Assembly (NCBI GenBank): GCA_039908095.1
Contig: JAMOBJ010000003.1
Coordinates: 67,643 to 131,642 of the forward strand
Origin: Nitrospirae bacterium YQR-1
GTDB lineage: Bacteria; Nitrospirota; Thermodesulfovibrionia; Thermodesulfovibrionales; Magnetobacteriaceae
Length of the DNA stretch: 64,000 nt
Reading direction: 5' to 3'
Every line of letters starts with the position of its first letter. Within the stretch, counting starts at the first letter, position 1. The notes beneath the pieces were generated by a model, which was given only the letters and a program-made list of their open reading frames with translations, searched no databases and had not been told where the DNA came from. The translations under genes and the position numbers were made by a program. This document shows, piece after piece, positions 24,807 through 33,615 of this stretch.

Positions 24807-25867
24807 GCCAACCCAGCAAAGGAAAAATACTCATTGTAGATGATGATATTTTTTTACTCAAATCGTCAATGATGATTTTGAAATCTGAAGGCTATGACGT
24901 AGATACAGAGCCGGAGAGTAGGATAGCGTTAGAGAGAATTCCTAAAGGAGAGTATGACATAATAATAAGCGATATCAGAATGCCGAATATTACCGGTTTG
25001 GAGCTGATAGCCGAGATGAGAAAAAGAAATTTGGAAGAACCTGTAATCTTGATGACAGCATATGCAGAGTTACCGGCGGCGATAGACGCAATAAGAAGGG
25101 GAGCATTTGATTTTTTACTAAAGCCGTACAGACCTGAAGATTTTATTTTAGCGGTAGATAGGGCAATACGGTTTAGATATTTATTGAAGATTGAAAAAAA
25201 CTATAAAAAGCAATTGGAACAAGAAGTGTCGCTCAAAACAAAAGAATTAAGAGACGCTTTTAGTAAGATAACTGAATTGAATAATGAAGTAATGTTCCGT
25301 CTGATAAAAGCATCAGAATATAAGGACCAGGAGACGGGCGAACATGTTTTAAGAGTAAAACAATATGCCGTAGTGCTTTCAGAGGAGTTGGGAATGCCCA
25401 GAGATTTCATTGACAAGATAGCATTTGCCAGCCCTCTGCATGATGTTGGAAAGATAGGTGTGCCTGAAAGTATTTTACTAAAAACCGAAAAACTAACCAA
25501 TGAAGAGTTTGATATAGTAAAAACCCATACAAATATAGGAGCTGACATATTAAAAGGATCAAACAATGAACAGATAAGATTAGCAGAGGCAGTGGCACTT
25601 AGTCATCATGAAAGGTGGGATGGCAGTGGTTACCCTTTAGGTTTGAAAGGAGAGGATATTTTCTTAGAAGCAAGGATAGTGAATATCTGTGACCAGTACG
25701 ATGCCCTAATGACAAGCAGACCATATAAGCCGTCGTTTGGACATGAAAAGACTTGCGAAATATTAACCAAGGGAGATGGCAGAACAATGCCGAGTCACTT
25801 TGACCCTAAAGTGCTTGAGGCATTTAAAAACTGCGCTCATATATTTAAAGATATATATATATCCTAA
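24800..25867 (+). CDS. Response regulator with HD-GYP c-di-GMP phosphodiesterase domain
   Basis: A 355-residue protein starting with TTG at 24800 inside the end of the kinase gene. The receiver domain (1-120) has VDDD and the acceptor in IIISDIRMPNITG. A coiled-coil linker leads to an HD-GYP domain with HDVGKIG, HTNIGADIL, HHERWDGSGYP and the DALMTSRPYK stretch. The metal and GYP residues are all present, so it should hydrolyse cyclic di-GMP when phosphorylated. It is the natural output of the upstream hybrid kinase, probably controlling motility or attachment. Confidence 0.88.
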   Translation: MLSQPSKGKILIVDDDIFLLKSSMMILKSEGYDVDTEPESRIALERIPKGEYDIIISDIRMPNITGLELIAEMRKRNLEEPVILMTAYAELPAAIDAIRRGAFDFLLKPYRPEDFILAVDRAIRFRYLLKIEKNYKKQLEQEVSLKTKELRDAFSKITELNNEVMFRLIKASEYKDQETGEHVLRVKQYAVVLSEELGMPRDFIDKIAFASPLHDVGKIGVPESILLKTEKLTNEEFDIVKTHTNIGADILKGSNNEQIRLAEAVALSHHERWDGSGYPLGLKGEDIFLEARIVNICDQYDALMTSRPYKPSFGHEKTCEILTKGDGRTMPSHFDPKVLEAFKNCAHIFKDIYIS

Positions 25868-25950
25868 TGCCAAGTGCTCCACCATAACGATTTATCTGGT
25901 CAATATGAATTTCTATAATTTCATCAAGTCCAAGAAAAACAGGATCCAAA

Positions 25951-26259
25951 TCAATCTGCCAATCTCTTTAAAACCCGTCCAAATTTTTGATTTATATAAA
26001 TAAGTGCTTCCTTAAATATTTTTTGCCTTTCTTCATCCACACAAGGTGATACACGAAACAAAGAAGTTTCAGAGGCAGACATTAGAATCTCTTGAATATC
26101 TTTACGTTCTAAATCAGGAAAAACTTTTAAAATTTCGTCTTCCCTCATGAACTCTGCAACCATACTAAATATAGTCGTTACCGGAATACTTAATTCTGGT
26201 ACAAATGGAACATCGCACATTTGATCTGGACAAACTGTAATTCTTTTAAAACCCATCAT
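25951..26259 (-). CDS. DUF433 family protein, orphan antitoxin-like
   Basis: The ATG at 26259 follows GAGGAG, giving 102 residues; upstream in-frame codons lack a ribosome site. The sequence fits the DUF433 pattern: RITVCPDQMCDVPFVPEL, then SIPVTTIFSMVAE and EILKVFPDLERKDIQEILM. DUF433 proteins have an HTH-like fold and often pair with a PIN-like DUF5615 toxin. Here no toxin gene lies next to it (83 bases downstream to the kinase pair, 233 upstream to rpoD). The C-terminal half is longer than in typical members. Function unproven. Confidence 0.65.
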   Translation of the reverse strand: MMGFKRITVCPDQMCDVPFVPELSIPVTTIFSMVAEFMREDEILKVFPDLERKDIQEILMSASETSLFRVSPCVDEERQKIFKEALIYINQKFGRVLKRLAD

Positions 26260-26426
26260 TAATCTCCTCAATTTAGTATAACAAAAACCAATACAAAATA
26301 CAAAAACATTAAAAAAACATCCTTTAATCAGAGCGAATTGCCTCATCAAAAAACTATACGAAAAGGAAACGTTGGCTCAAGTAAAAAACAATACGAAAAA
26401 ATACGATAATGTTTTCTTTTTTTATC

Positions 26427-26446
26427 ATTCCCGCGAAAACGGGAAT
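26427..26446. repeat. REP-like hairpin
   Basis: ATTCCCG and CGGGAAT (26427-26433, 26440-26446) flank a CGAAAA loop, with ATCCAG following. This hairpin form is common as a dispersed repeat in many bacterial genomes. It lies 47 bases beyond the rpoD stop and may help end transcription from that gene. Confidence 0.55.
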
Positions 26447-26492
26447 CCAGAAACTATAGTGGTTAAGAGGGTAAACAGGAGTTCCCCCAAAA

Positions 26493-27905
26493 TCAGGACG
26501 TTAAAATCTTAAGTGCTCTCAGTCTGCTTGGATGTTTTAGCTTTCTCAGCGCTTTAGCCTCAATTTGCCTGACACGTTCCCTTGTTATCGAAAGATGCCT
26601 TCCAACCTCCTCCAACGTGTGGTCCCTGTCAACACCTATACCAAAACGCATCCTTATAACTTTTTCCTCTTTTGCCGACAGAGTTCTTAACACTTTCTGC
26701 ACATACTCGGAGGCCTCACTCTTTTCGGCGTCGGAAAACGGCGACGGACTGTTCTTATCCCCTATAAAATCCTCAAGCTCGGTGTCCTCATCGCCAACAG
26801 GGGTCTGAAGCGCTATGGGGTCCTGAATAGCCCTGAACACCTCCTCAACCTTTCTGAGGGGCACCTCAAGTTTTTGCGCTATTTCCTCATTTGTCGGCTC
26901 ACGTCCCAACAACTGCGTAATCTCCCTCGACACCTTCGTCACCCGATTATAAAACTCCATCATATGAACCGGCACTCTTATGGTCTTTGTCTGGTCTATC
27001 AGTGCCCTCGTTATAGCCTGTCTTATCCACCATGTGGCATATGTGCTGAACTTAAAACCCTTTTCATACTTAAACTTGTCCACAGCCTTCATAAGGCCGA
27101 TATTGCCCTCCTGTATTAAATCAAGAAGAGGCAGCCCTCTGCCTACATAGTTCTTTGCAATGTTGACAACAAGCCGTAGGTTTCTTGTTATAAGCTCATT
27201 TTTTGCCTTACTTACCAGCTCGTGTGCCCGTGAAAGCCGCTCCCAGTGTTTTTTAAAGAGATCAATCTTTATGCCCATCTCGTTTTCGAGCCTTTTGCAC
27301 TCACCCACTATTTCTTTAAATATCAGCTCCTGATGCTCACTCTCAAACTGCTTAAGGCTGACAAGTTTCTTTATTTCCTTTAAAGAACCATTGCAGTTTA
27401 TTCTGTCATCAAGCACCCTGACGGACTCCGATATCTCCTCAAGACGCTCAAGGGTCATCTTTAGCGCCTCCTCCGCCCGCTCGTCCTCCAAAAGGGTATC
27501 ATCACTGAGATCGAGGCCATCCTCAAACTTCTTAAAAAGAGGAAGCGATACCACGATATCTTTTATAATCTCACGCCCCTCCTCAAGACTCTTTGCCAGT
27601 TCCGTTTCCTCATCTTTGCTGAGTATCGAAATATCCCCCATTGAATGAAAATAAGCCTGTACCAAATCCTCAGTCTTTTCGTACCCCTCTACCTCCTCCT
27701 CCGCCGCCTCCGCCATTGCAGCAGCCCGTTCCTGATCCACAACTTTCACTCCCATGTCCTGAAGCAGATCCATCAAGTCCTCTATTTCATCAGGTGAAAA
27801 GTACTCCGAGGGCAATGCATCGTTTATTTCATCAAATGTAAGCGAGCCACGTTTTTTGCCAATGCTTATTATCTCTTCAAATATGTCTTTTTCCTTCATT
27901 GTCAC
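26493..27905 (-). CDS. rpoD: Primary sigma factor RpoD
   Basis: A 470-residue sigma-70 protein with all regions in order: 1.1 ([20 protein letters not shown]), 1.2 ([19 protein letters not shown]), a short non-conserved stretch, 2 ([20 protein letters not shown], then [16 protein letters not shown]), 3 ([19 protein letters not shown]) and 4 ([20 protein letters not shown]). It is shorter than Escherichia coli RpoD because the insert between 1.2 and 2 is reduced. The start is either GTG at 27905 or ATG at 27899; both are reachable from GGAGAG. It stands alone, without the usual dnaG neighbour. Confidence 0.94.
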   Translation of the reverse strand: MTMKEKDIFEEIISIGKKRGSLTFDEINDALPSEYFSPDEIEDLMDLLQDMGVKVVDQERAAAMAEAAEEEVEGYEKTEDLVQAYFHSMGDISILSKDEETELAKSLEEGREIIKDIVVSLPLFKKFEDGLDLSDDTLLEDERAEEALKMTLERLEEISESVRVLDDRINCNGSLKEIKKLVSLKQFESEHQELIFKEIVGECKRLENEMGIKIDLFKKHWERLSRAHELVSKAKNELITRNLRLVVNIAKNYVGRGLPLLDLIQEGNIGLMKAVDKFKYEKGFKFSTYATWWIRQAITRALIDQTKTIRVPVHMMEFYNRVTKVSREITQLLGREPTNEEIAQKLEVPLRKVEEVFRAIQDPIALQTPVGDEDTELEDFIGDKNSPSPFSDAEKSEASEYVQKVLRTLSAKEEKVIRMRFGIGVDRDHTLEEVGRHLSITRERVRQIEAKALRKLKHPSRLRALKILTS

Positions 27906-28133
27906 CAGCTCTCCAAAATAAAAAGGTTACTATGTGATAACTCCCGGCCACCGAGCCCGGAGGCTTTTTTCCGGCTCCTTGTCACCTTTCTCTATTTTCA
28001 GTATCCATCATATACAACTATATTAACAAGCACAAATAAATATTATAACATATTAATAAAAAAAATCCAAAAAATATTATTACTTATCAGCAATTGTCAC
28101 TAAATACTTTAAAAGTATGTTACTATTTCTAAA

Positions 28134-29540
28134 ATGGAGTTGAAAAAAGCAGAAAGAGCCCTCGCTTTAATGTCAATTCCGCTCTTGGCATATCTGCTTT
28201 TTTCATGGATCAGAATAATTTTTCTTTTTCCGGTTAACCCTGACGGCGGTTGTTATCTTTCCGTCACAGAGCGGCTTAGTGACGGGCTGCGGCCATATGT
28301 GGACATCTCAATGAATTACCCGCCTGTAAGTTACTACTATTATCTGATTTTCAGAGAACTTATCGGTGGCGGCGATATAATATACAGATTTGCCCTTTTA
28401 ACTATTGAGGCGGCCTCATCTTTTGTGCTGGCTTTAATAACAAAGAGGTTATTTAAGAGCACGGTTGTCTCTGTATTTAGCGGCATTTTATTTTTATTTT
28501 TTTATTTAGCGTATGACGGACCATGGTTTGTTATGGAGCCTTTTGTTAACTTATTTTCTCTTGCCGCCGTGTTTTTTCTGCTTAATTCATCTAAAGCCGG
28601 TGCTCTTGCCTCAGGTGCATGTCTTTTACTTTCAGTCATGTCCAAACAGTACGGAGTTTTAGTGCTTCCGTCCCTTTTACTTTTAATTTTCAGGAAACAG
28701 GATGGATTTGATGTTAAAACCGGCCTGTTACGGGGTCTTCTACTATGTGGCGGTTTTCTTTTAACAGCCCTTGTGATGTTTCAACTGCTTCACATTGATG
28801 TGGCGATATTCATTTCCAAAATAAGCGGACACGGATATGAAAAGGAGGGAATACTAAAAATGCTCTCCGCTCTTTTTAGCACAAGGGGACTGTGGTTTAT
28901 AGTAGTGCTGATTTTACCGGTGGTTGTGCTATTAAGAAAATTCGATTTTAATTTGTTTATTTTTACGTTCCTTTGTCTTTGCCACACGGCTCCCTTGTAT
29001 GTCAGAACCTATCCCCACTACTTTCAACTGCTCTTACCCTATGGAATAATCCTGCTCATCTATGCTGCTGTGAAGTTCTTTTTTGAAGAGACCTCTACAG
29101 GTAATTTCAAGAAGGTAACAGCCGCAGCCCTTATCCTGACCCTTACAGGCCCTGCCGCTGCAGCCCTATACGTGCCTGCCCGTTATGCTATGAGTTTTAA
29201 AGATAAACGTGAAATAGCTGTCACAGCTCAAAAAATCAACACAGTTGTTGGACAACGCTCTGCGGCACTTGTTATAAATGAGCCGCAGTTTTGGTACCTC
29301 TGTAACCTGTATCCGCCAACGCATGAGGAGGGTTACCATGTTGTATATAAAAGCGGCGACTACGGCAACCCGTTTAAATACAACATGGCGGATATCCCCT
29401 TTGTTTTATGGTTTGACGGAGATACTATTGCCCTTGATGACCCCCAATTAACCGGCTATTTAATGTTAACTCACAAGAAAACGGCGGTTTTACATTTTCA
29501 TGGCGGTAAGCGAACAGTGGAAATATGGGACAGGAAATAA
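28134..29540 (+). CDS. Membrane glycosyltransferase-like protein (GT39/PMT superfamily)
   Basis: A 468-residue protein with about ten to eleven membrane helices. After the first helix comes a short loop with an acidic pair region (NPDGGCYLSVTERLSDGLRP) and later MNYPPVSYYYYLIF, the layout of polyprenyl-phosphate-dependent glycosyltransferases of the GT39/PMT type. The C-terminal 120 residues are soluble, as in the periplasmic domain of that family. The substrate cannot be told. It is a stand-alone gene, 56 bases before the phasin-like gene; no ribosome site is obvious. A second GT39-type gene with WD40 repeats lies at 43562-46084. Confidence 0.7.
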   Translation: MELKKAERALALMSIPLLAYLLFSWIRIIFLFPVNPDGGCYLSVTERLSDGLRPYVDISMNYPPVSYYYYLIFRELIGGGDIIYRFALLTIEAASSFVLALITKRLFKSTVVSVFSGILFLFFYLAYDGPWFVMEPFVNLFSLAAVFFLLNSSKAGALASGACLLLSVMSKQYGVLVLPSLLLLIFRKQDGFDVKTGLLRGLLLCGGFLLTALVMFQLLHIDVAIFISKISGHGYEKEGILKMLSALFSTRGLWFIVVLILPVVVLLRKFDFNLFIFTFLCLCHTAPLYVRTYPHYFQLLLPYGIILLIYAAVKFFFEETSTGNFKKVTAAALILTLTGPAAAALYVPARYAMSFKDKREIAVTAQKINTVVGQRSAALVINEPQFWYLCNLYPPTHEEGYHVVYKSGDYGNPFKYNMADIPFVLWFDGDTIALDDPQLTGYLMLTHKKTAVLHFHGGKRTVEIWDRK

Positions 29541-29596
29541 TATTTTTCCATTATACCGGCTTTTATGTTAAAATCTAATAAAACTAAGGAGGACAG

Positions 29597-29911
29597 ATGA
29601 TATTTGATACCCTTAAGGAGTTTATGATGGCAACCCTTGGAGCCCAGGAGATGCTGAAACAGTTTGTAGAGGATTTGGTAAAAAAAGGGGAATTGAGCGA
29701 ATCCCAGGGAATGAAGATGGTCAAAGAGTGGTCTGAAAAACTTGGAAAAACAGGCAGCGATTTGTCATCGAACCTTTCAGAGACCGTAAGCAAAACATTA
29801 GAGAAAATGAACCTTGCCACAAAAGATGATATTGACAAGCTAAATAAGAAAGTGAATTCTCTTTCAAACCGTATAAGTGCTCTTGAGGGCACAAAAAAAA
29901 CAGATGAGTAA
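29597..29911 (+). CDS. Phasin-like protein
   Basis: A 104-residue helical protein with the phasin/PhaF-type pattern: N-terminal amphipathic helices (MIFDTLKEFMMATLGAQEML, VEDLVKKGELSESQGMKMVK) and a C-terminal leucine-rich coil (DIDKLNKKVNSLSNRISALE). Such proteins coat polyhydroxyalkanoate granules or regulate their synthesis. AGGAGG precedes the ATG. It is followed 31 bases later by the UbiB-type gene. No PHA synthase is in the window, so a granule role is not confirmed. Confidence 0.7.
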   Translation: MIFDTLKEFMMATLGAQEMLKQFVEDLVKKGELSESQGMKMVKEWSEKLGKTGSDLSSNLSETVSKTLEKMNLATKDDIDKLNKKVNSLSNRISALEGTKKTDE

Positions 29912-29942
29912 AATTTAACAGGGAACAGTGTAAGCATAAAAA

Positions 29943-31643
29943 ATGTTTTCAGAAATTCTAAAACTTACAAAAACATATAAAAACATAAACAGAATAACCC
30001 AGATTCTAAACATACTTGCAAAGCATGGGTTTGGACAGTTTATAGAGCAGCTGAACTTAAACCGCCTGATACCGTTTAGGAAGCGGTTGAAAATACTTAC
30101 TCAGGGACAGCTGATAGAGACAACGATAGCGGAGCGGTTGCGGCGGGCGTTTTCAGACCTGGGGCCGTCATTTATAAAACTGGCTCAAATCCTGTCCTCA
30201 CGCCCTGACCTGATAACAGAGAAGTATGCCGCCGAGTTTGCCAAACTACAGGATGAGGTGCCGCCGTTTCCATTTGATCAGGTGAGGGAAATAATAGAAA
30301 AAGACCTCCACCTTCCCATTAATGAAATATTCATTGAGATAGAGCAGTCACCCATTGCCGCAGCCTCTGTTGCACAGGTACATAAGGCAATTCTCTATGA
30401 CGGCACAAAGGTGGTTGTTAAAGTACAAAGACCAAACATCCGCCAGGTTATTGAGACCGACATAAGCATCATGAAATTTCTGGCTGCCCTGATGCTTAAG
30501 TACATTGCCGGAACGGAAATATTTAACCCCGTGGGAATAGTCGAGGAGTTCTCGAAAACCATAAAGAAAGAACTGAATTTTATGGAAGAGGCTAAAAACG
30601 TACAGCGTTTTACCAGGAATTTCAGGAGTGTTGAAAGCATAAAAATCCCGATATTATATCCTGCCTATACATCTGAGAGAGTACTTGTTCTTGAGCGTAT
30701 AGAGGGTGTAAGGATAAATGATGTAAGGGCCATAGAAAAACTTGGATTAGACAAAGGGGAGATAGCGGAGAGTCTTGTAAACGCATACTTTAAGATGATT
30801 CTTGAGGATGGTTTTTTTCATGCCGATCCTCATCCGGGGAATCTTTTTGTTATGGATGACGGCGTAATAGGCATAGTGGATTACGGCATGGTTGGGTGGC
30901 TTACACCGGATGTGATGGAAAGCATTGCCGGAATACTTATAGCCATTGTCAACAAGGATTTCGAGAGTCTCATAGATGAGTTTATAACCATTGGAATGGT
31001 CACGGAGGAAATAGATATAGACCGGTTCAGAAGGGAGTTTCTTAACGATATGATGGAAATTCTTATTCCGCTTTATGATACGGCCCTTGCCGAGATTAAC
31101 TTTGCCGAGTACCTTGACACTATAACCCATCTTTCCCTTAAGCATAAACTAAAGATTCCGTCCTCGCTCTTGTTGATAGATAAGTGTATGCTCATGGTTG
31201 ACAGTATAGTGAGGGAAATAGATAAAGACTTTAACTTTATAACAGCCTCAGCCCCTTATACCTCCATGCTCATGAGGAAAAAGTACGGACCAAAAAAACT
31301 TTATGATAAGATCGGCAAAAATATTTCAGATTTGGCCGATTCCCTTGTTGACACTCCTAAGAAGATGCGTGTTTTGCTCAGAAAGATGATAAACAATGAA
31401 TTCATTGTAAAATTTAACATAATAGGCATTGAACGCATTATAAGGGATTTTGACCGCTCCACCAACCGTCTTTCTTTCAGCATTGTAATCGCCTCAATTA
31501 TAATGAGCTCCGCCATATTGACTATGTCCGGCAAAGGTGCAAAGATTTTTGATATGCCGGCAATCGGGACACTGGGTTTTATGATAGCCTTCTTCCTTGG
31601 CATATGGCTTATTATTTCCATAATACGCTCCGGAAGGCTCTGA
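29943..31643 (+). CDS. UbiB/ABC1-family atypical kinase
   Basis: A 566-residue protein kinase-like (AarF/UbiB/COQ8) protein linked to quinone biosynthesis. It has the family N-terminal motif PSFIKLAQILSSRPDL, the Ala-rich loop AAASVAQVHKA, the lysine in VVVKVQRP, the catalytic FHADPHPGNLF and the DYG metal site IVDYGMVG, and two C-terminal membrane helices (about 515-532 and 543-561). The usual KxGQ motif reads KLAQ, so the glycine is replaced by alanine. A hairpin follows the stop directly. It may act on ubiquinone- or menaquinone-pathway proteins. Confidence 0.88.
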   Translation: MFSEILKLTKTYKNINRITQILNILAKHGFGQFIEQLNLNRLIPFRKRLKILTQGQLIETTIAERLRRAFSDLGPSFIKLAQILSSRPDLITEKYAAEFAKLQDEVPPFPFDQVREIIEKDLHLPINEIFIEIEQSPIAAASVAQVHKAILYDGTKVVVKVQRPNIRQVIETDISIMKFLAALMLKYIAGTEIFNPVGIVEEFSKTIKKELNFMEEAKNVQRFTRNFRSVESIKIPILYPAYTSERVLVLERIEGVRINDVRAIEKLGLDKGEIAESLVNAYFKMILEDGFFHADPHPGNLFVMDDGVIGIVDYGMVGWLTPDVMESIAGILIAIVNKDFESLIDEFITIGMVTEEIDIDRFRREFLNDMMEILIPLYDTALAEINFAEYLDTITHLSLKHKLKIPSSLLLIDKCMLMVDSIVREIDKDFNFITASAPYTSMLMRKKYGPKKLYDKIGKNISDLADSLVDTPKKMRVLLRKMINNEFIVKFNIIGIERIIRDFDRSTNRLSFSIVIASIIMSSAILTMSGKGAKIFDMPAIGTLGFMIAFFLGIWLIISIIRSGRL

Positions 31644-31664
31644 CATATTTTTTTAAAATATGTC
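31642..31664 (+). terminator. Hairpin directly after the UbiB-type gene
   Basis: GACATATTTT (31642-31651) pairs with AAAATATGTC (31655-31664) around a TTT loop, starting inside the stop codon. The T tract is within the stem rather than after it, so termination is possible but not certain. Confidence 0.45.
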
Positions 31665-31727
31665 TGTTAATTTTACAATCATTTCTTTTATAATACCGGC
31701 GGTATTGGATATTATTTACAGAACTTA

Positions 31728-31869
31728 TACCGGGTTGCAGTCAAAAGAGTAACACAGAGGCGGCTGGGAGAAAGCGACACCTCTCCTTACAGGGGATTCC
31801 CCTTTAGGGGAGACGTCAAGGAGCTTTCGAACAAGCCGGCAAAGTTAATCGAATGAATGCACCATGGTA
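31728..31869 (+). mobile_element. MITE-like repeat, 142 bases
   Basis: The left end TACCGGGTTGCA (31728-31739) and right end TGCACCATGGTA (31858-31869) are imperfect inverted repeats flanked by TTA on both sides (31725-31727, 31870-31872). The interior shares CAGTCAAAAGAGTAAC, GACGTCAAGGAGCTTTCGA and AAAGTTAATCGAATGAATGC with the copy at 50216. It has no coding capacity. It sits just before the bacteriohemerythrin gene and could affect its expression. Confidence 0.75.
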
Positions 31870-31895
31870 TTAAACGAAAAGAGAGGAGTGTTTAG

Positions 31896-32303
31896 ATGCC
31901 ACTTATAACATGGACTGACAACCTGAGTGTACATGTCAGGGAGTTTGATGATCAGCACAAGAAGCTGATACAGATAATCAATGACCTTTTTGACGCTGTA
32001 ACGGCAAGAAAGGGCAAGGAAGCACTTGAGCCGGTCTTAACGGAACTTATAGAGTACACAAAGTACCATTTTATCAATGAAGAGAATTTATTGGCTAAAC
32101 ATGGCTACCCGTACGCAGCGATTCACAAACAGGAGCATGATGATTTAACTCAAAAGGTAATGAGTTTTGAGGCTCAATTTAAAGCCGGCAGGGCAATGGT
32201 TGATCTGCTGCTTATGAATTTCCTAAAAGATTGGCTCACGAAACACATACTGGGCACAGACAAGAAGTACTCTGAATTTTTAAACAGTAAGGGCGTTAAA
32301 TAG
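31896..32303 (+). CDS. Bacteriohemerythrin
   Basis: A 135-residue single-domain hemerythrin with all diiron ligands visible: FDDQHKKL, YHFINEENLL (His and Glu), YAAIHKQEHDDL and WLTKHILGTDKKY. It binds oxygen and serves as oxygen carrier or sensor in micro-oxic bacteria; magnetotactic bacteria usually have many copies. AGAGGAG precedes the ATG. The gene starts 26 bases after the MITE-like repeat, which may have replaced part of its promoter region. hisH follows 16 bases later. Confidence 0.93.
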   Translation: MPLITWTDNLSVHVREFDDQHKKLIQIINDLFDAVTARKGKEALEPVLTELIEYTKYHFINEENLLAKHGYPYAAIHKQEHDDLTQKVMSFEAQFKAGRAMVDLLLMNFLKDWLTKHILGTDKKYSEFLNSKGVK

Positions 32304-32319
32304 CCGCTCAGGGGTTATT

Positions 32320-32934
32320 ATGATAGCGATAGTGGATTACGGCATGGGGAATCTCCGAAGTGTGCAGAAGGGTTTTCTTAAAGCGGGGATTGATGCAAGG
32401 GTCACGGCTCAGGCAGGTGATATTGAAGACGCCGGTGGAGTGGTCATTCCGGGGGTTGGAGCTTTCAGGGATTGTATGCGGAATCTGCAAAATCTCAACC
32501 TCATTGACACTATAAGGCGCTCAATTGAAAAAGGAAAGCCGCTTCTTGGCATATGTCTGGGCCTCCAGCTGCTTTTTACCGAATCGGAGGAGTTTGGAAA
32601 CTCTGCCGGGCTTGGTATCTTTGAGGGCAAGGTTGTCAGGTTTCAGGATAAAACTCTTAAAATCCCTCACATGGGCTGGAATATTGTATCGCTGAAAAAG
32701 AGGCCGCCGCTTTTTGACGGTATAGAGGACGGAAAGTATTTCTATTTTGTCCATTCCTACTACGTAGCACCCACAGATAGTTCCATCATCTGCGGTGTAA
32801 CTCCCTACGGAGCAGGATTTACCTCAATGGTGTGGAAAGACAACGTGTTTGCTATGCAGTTTCATCCTGAGAAAAGCCAGGCGGCAGGCCTTAAGATTTT
32901 AGAAAACTTCGGTAAATTCGTTAAAGCTCATTAA
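32320..32934 (+). CDS. hisH: Imidazole glycerol phosphate synthase glutaminase subunit HisH
   Basis: A 204-residue class I glutamine amidotransferase that gives ammonia to HisF in histidine synthesis. The nucleophile cysteine is in LLGICLGLQLLF, and the His-Glu pair in MQFHPEKSQ; the N-terminus IAIVDYGMGNLRSVQKGF is typical. AGGGG precedes the ATG. No other his gene is near, so it is separated from the rest of the pathway. Its end overlaps the end of folK on the other strand by 14 bases. Confidence 0.95.
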   Translation: MIAIVDYGMGNLRSVQKGFLKAGIDARVTAQAGDIEDAGGVVIPGVGAFRDCMRNLQNLNLIDTIRRSIEKGKPLLGICLGLQLLFTESEEFGNSAGLGIFEGKVVRFQDKTLKIPHMGWNIVSLKKRPPLFDGIEDGKYFYFVHSYYVAPTDSSIICGVTPYGAGFTSMVWKDNVFAMQFHPEKSQAAGLKILENFGKFVKAH

Positions 32935-33370
32935 GCAGCTCCATCACCGTTTTATTTAACAACGGGTGTAATTTATGGGGGGCAAGCTCCAAAAGCGGCC
33001 TTAACACAAACTCCCTTTCGTGCATATGAGGATGTGGGATTTGAAGCTCTGCGGTCTTTATTATCATATCTTCATAAAACACAATATCCATGTCTATAAC
33101 ACGAGGCCCCCACCTGTAAATCAACCGGCGTCCCATATCTCTTTCAATTTTTTTGAGTATAGTTAAAAGCTCGGAGGGCTGAAAAATTGTATCAATTTCC
33201 ACACACATGTTTATAAAATCCGGTTGAGTTGTTACACCCCAGGGGCGGGTTTCATACATTGAGGATGCAGCCTTAACCACCACGGCGTGTGATTGCAGCA
33301 GCTCAACAGCCCTTGAGCAATTGGCAGCCCTGTCTCCCATGTTTGAACCTATACTTATGAAGGATTGCAA
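32921..33370 (-). CDS. folK: FolK, HPPK
   Basis: A 149-residue 2-amino-4-hydroxy-6-hydroxymethyldihydropteridine pyrophosphokinase, a step in folate synthesis. Family motifs are visible: SIGSNMGDRAANC at the N-terminus, YETRPWGVTTQPDFINMCVE, then the catalytic block GPRVIDMDIVFY and PHPHMHEREFVLRPLLELAP. The gene is convergent with hisH and overlaps its end. No other folate gene is next to it. Usual length for the family. Confidence 0.94.
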   Translation of the reverse strand: MQSFISIGSNMGDRAANCSRAVELLQSHAVVVKAASSMYETRPWGVTTQPDFINMCVEIDTIFQPSELLTILKKIERDMGRRLIYRWGPRVIDMDIVFYEDMIIKTAELQIPHPHMHEREFVLRPLLELAPHKLHPLLNKTVMELLNEL

Positions 33371-33534
33371 TTAAATTTCCGGTGGCATGAGAGATAAACA
33401 TTATACTCAGCCGATAGCTCATACCAAGTAGCCTTCATATCGTTTGACCCAGCACTAACATCTATTGCAGAGATAATAACCCAAAACTGTTACAGTTATA
33501 AAGTAATGCCGATTGTCCTCCGTTATTTTTTTTC

Positions 33535-33562
33535 TTGACATTTAAGTAGTCTTTAATATAAT
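33535..33562 (+). promoter_or_regulatory. Consensus sigma-70 promoter of the hydrogenase operon
   Basis: TTGACA (33535-33540) and TATAAT (33557-33562) are 16 bases apart, both exact consensus. Transcription would start near 33570, about 45 bases before the small-subunit ATG, and drive the whole Mvh/Hdr set. Confidence 0.75.
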
Positions 33563-33615
33563 GTTATGCTAATCATTTCAACTGGTACCAGGTATTATCT
33601 TTATTGGGAGGCCTT

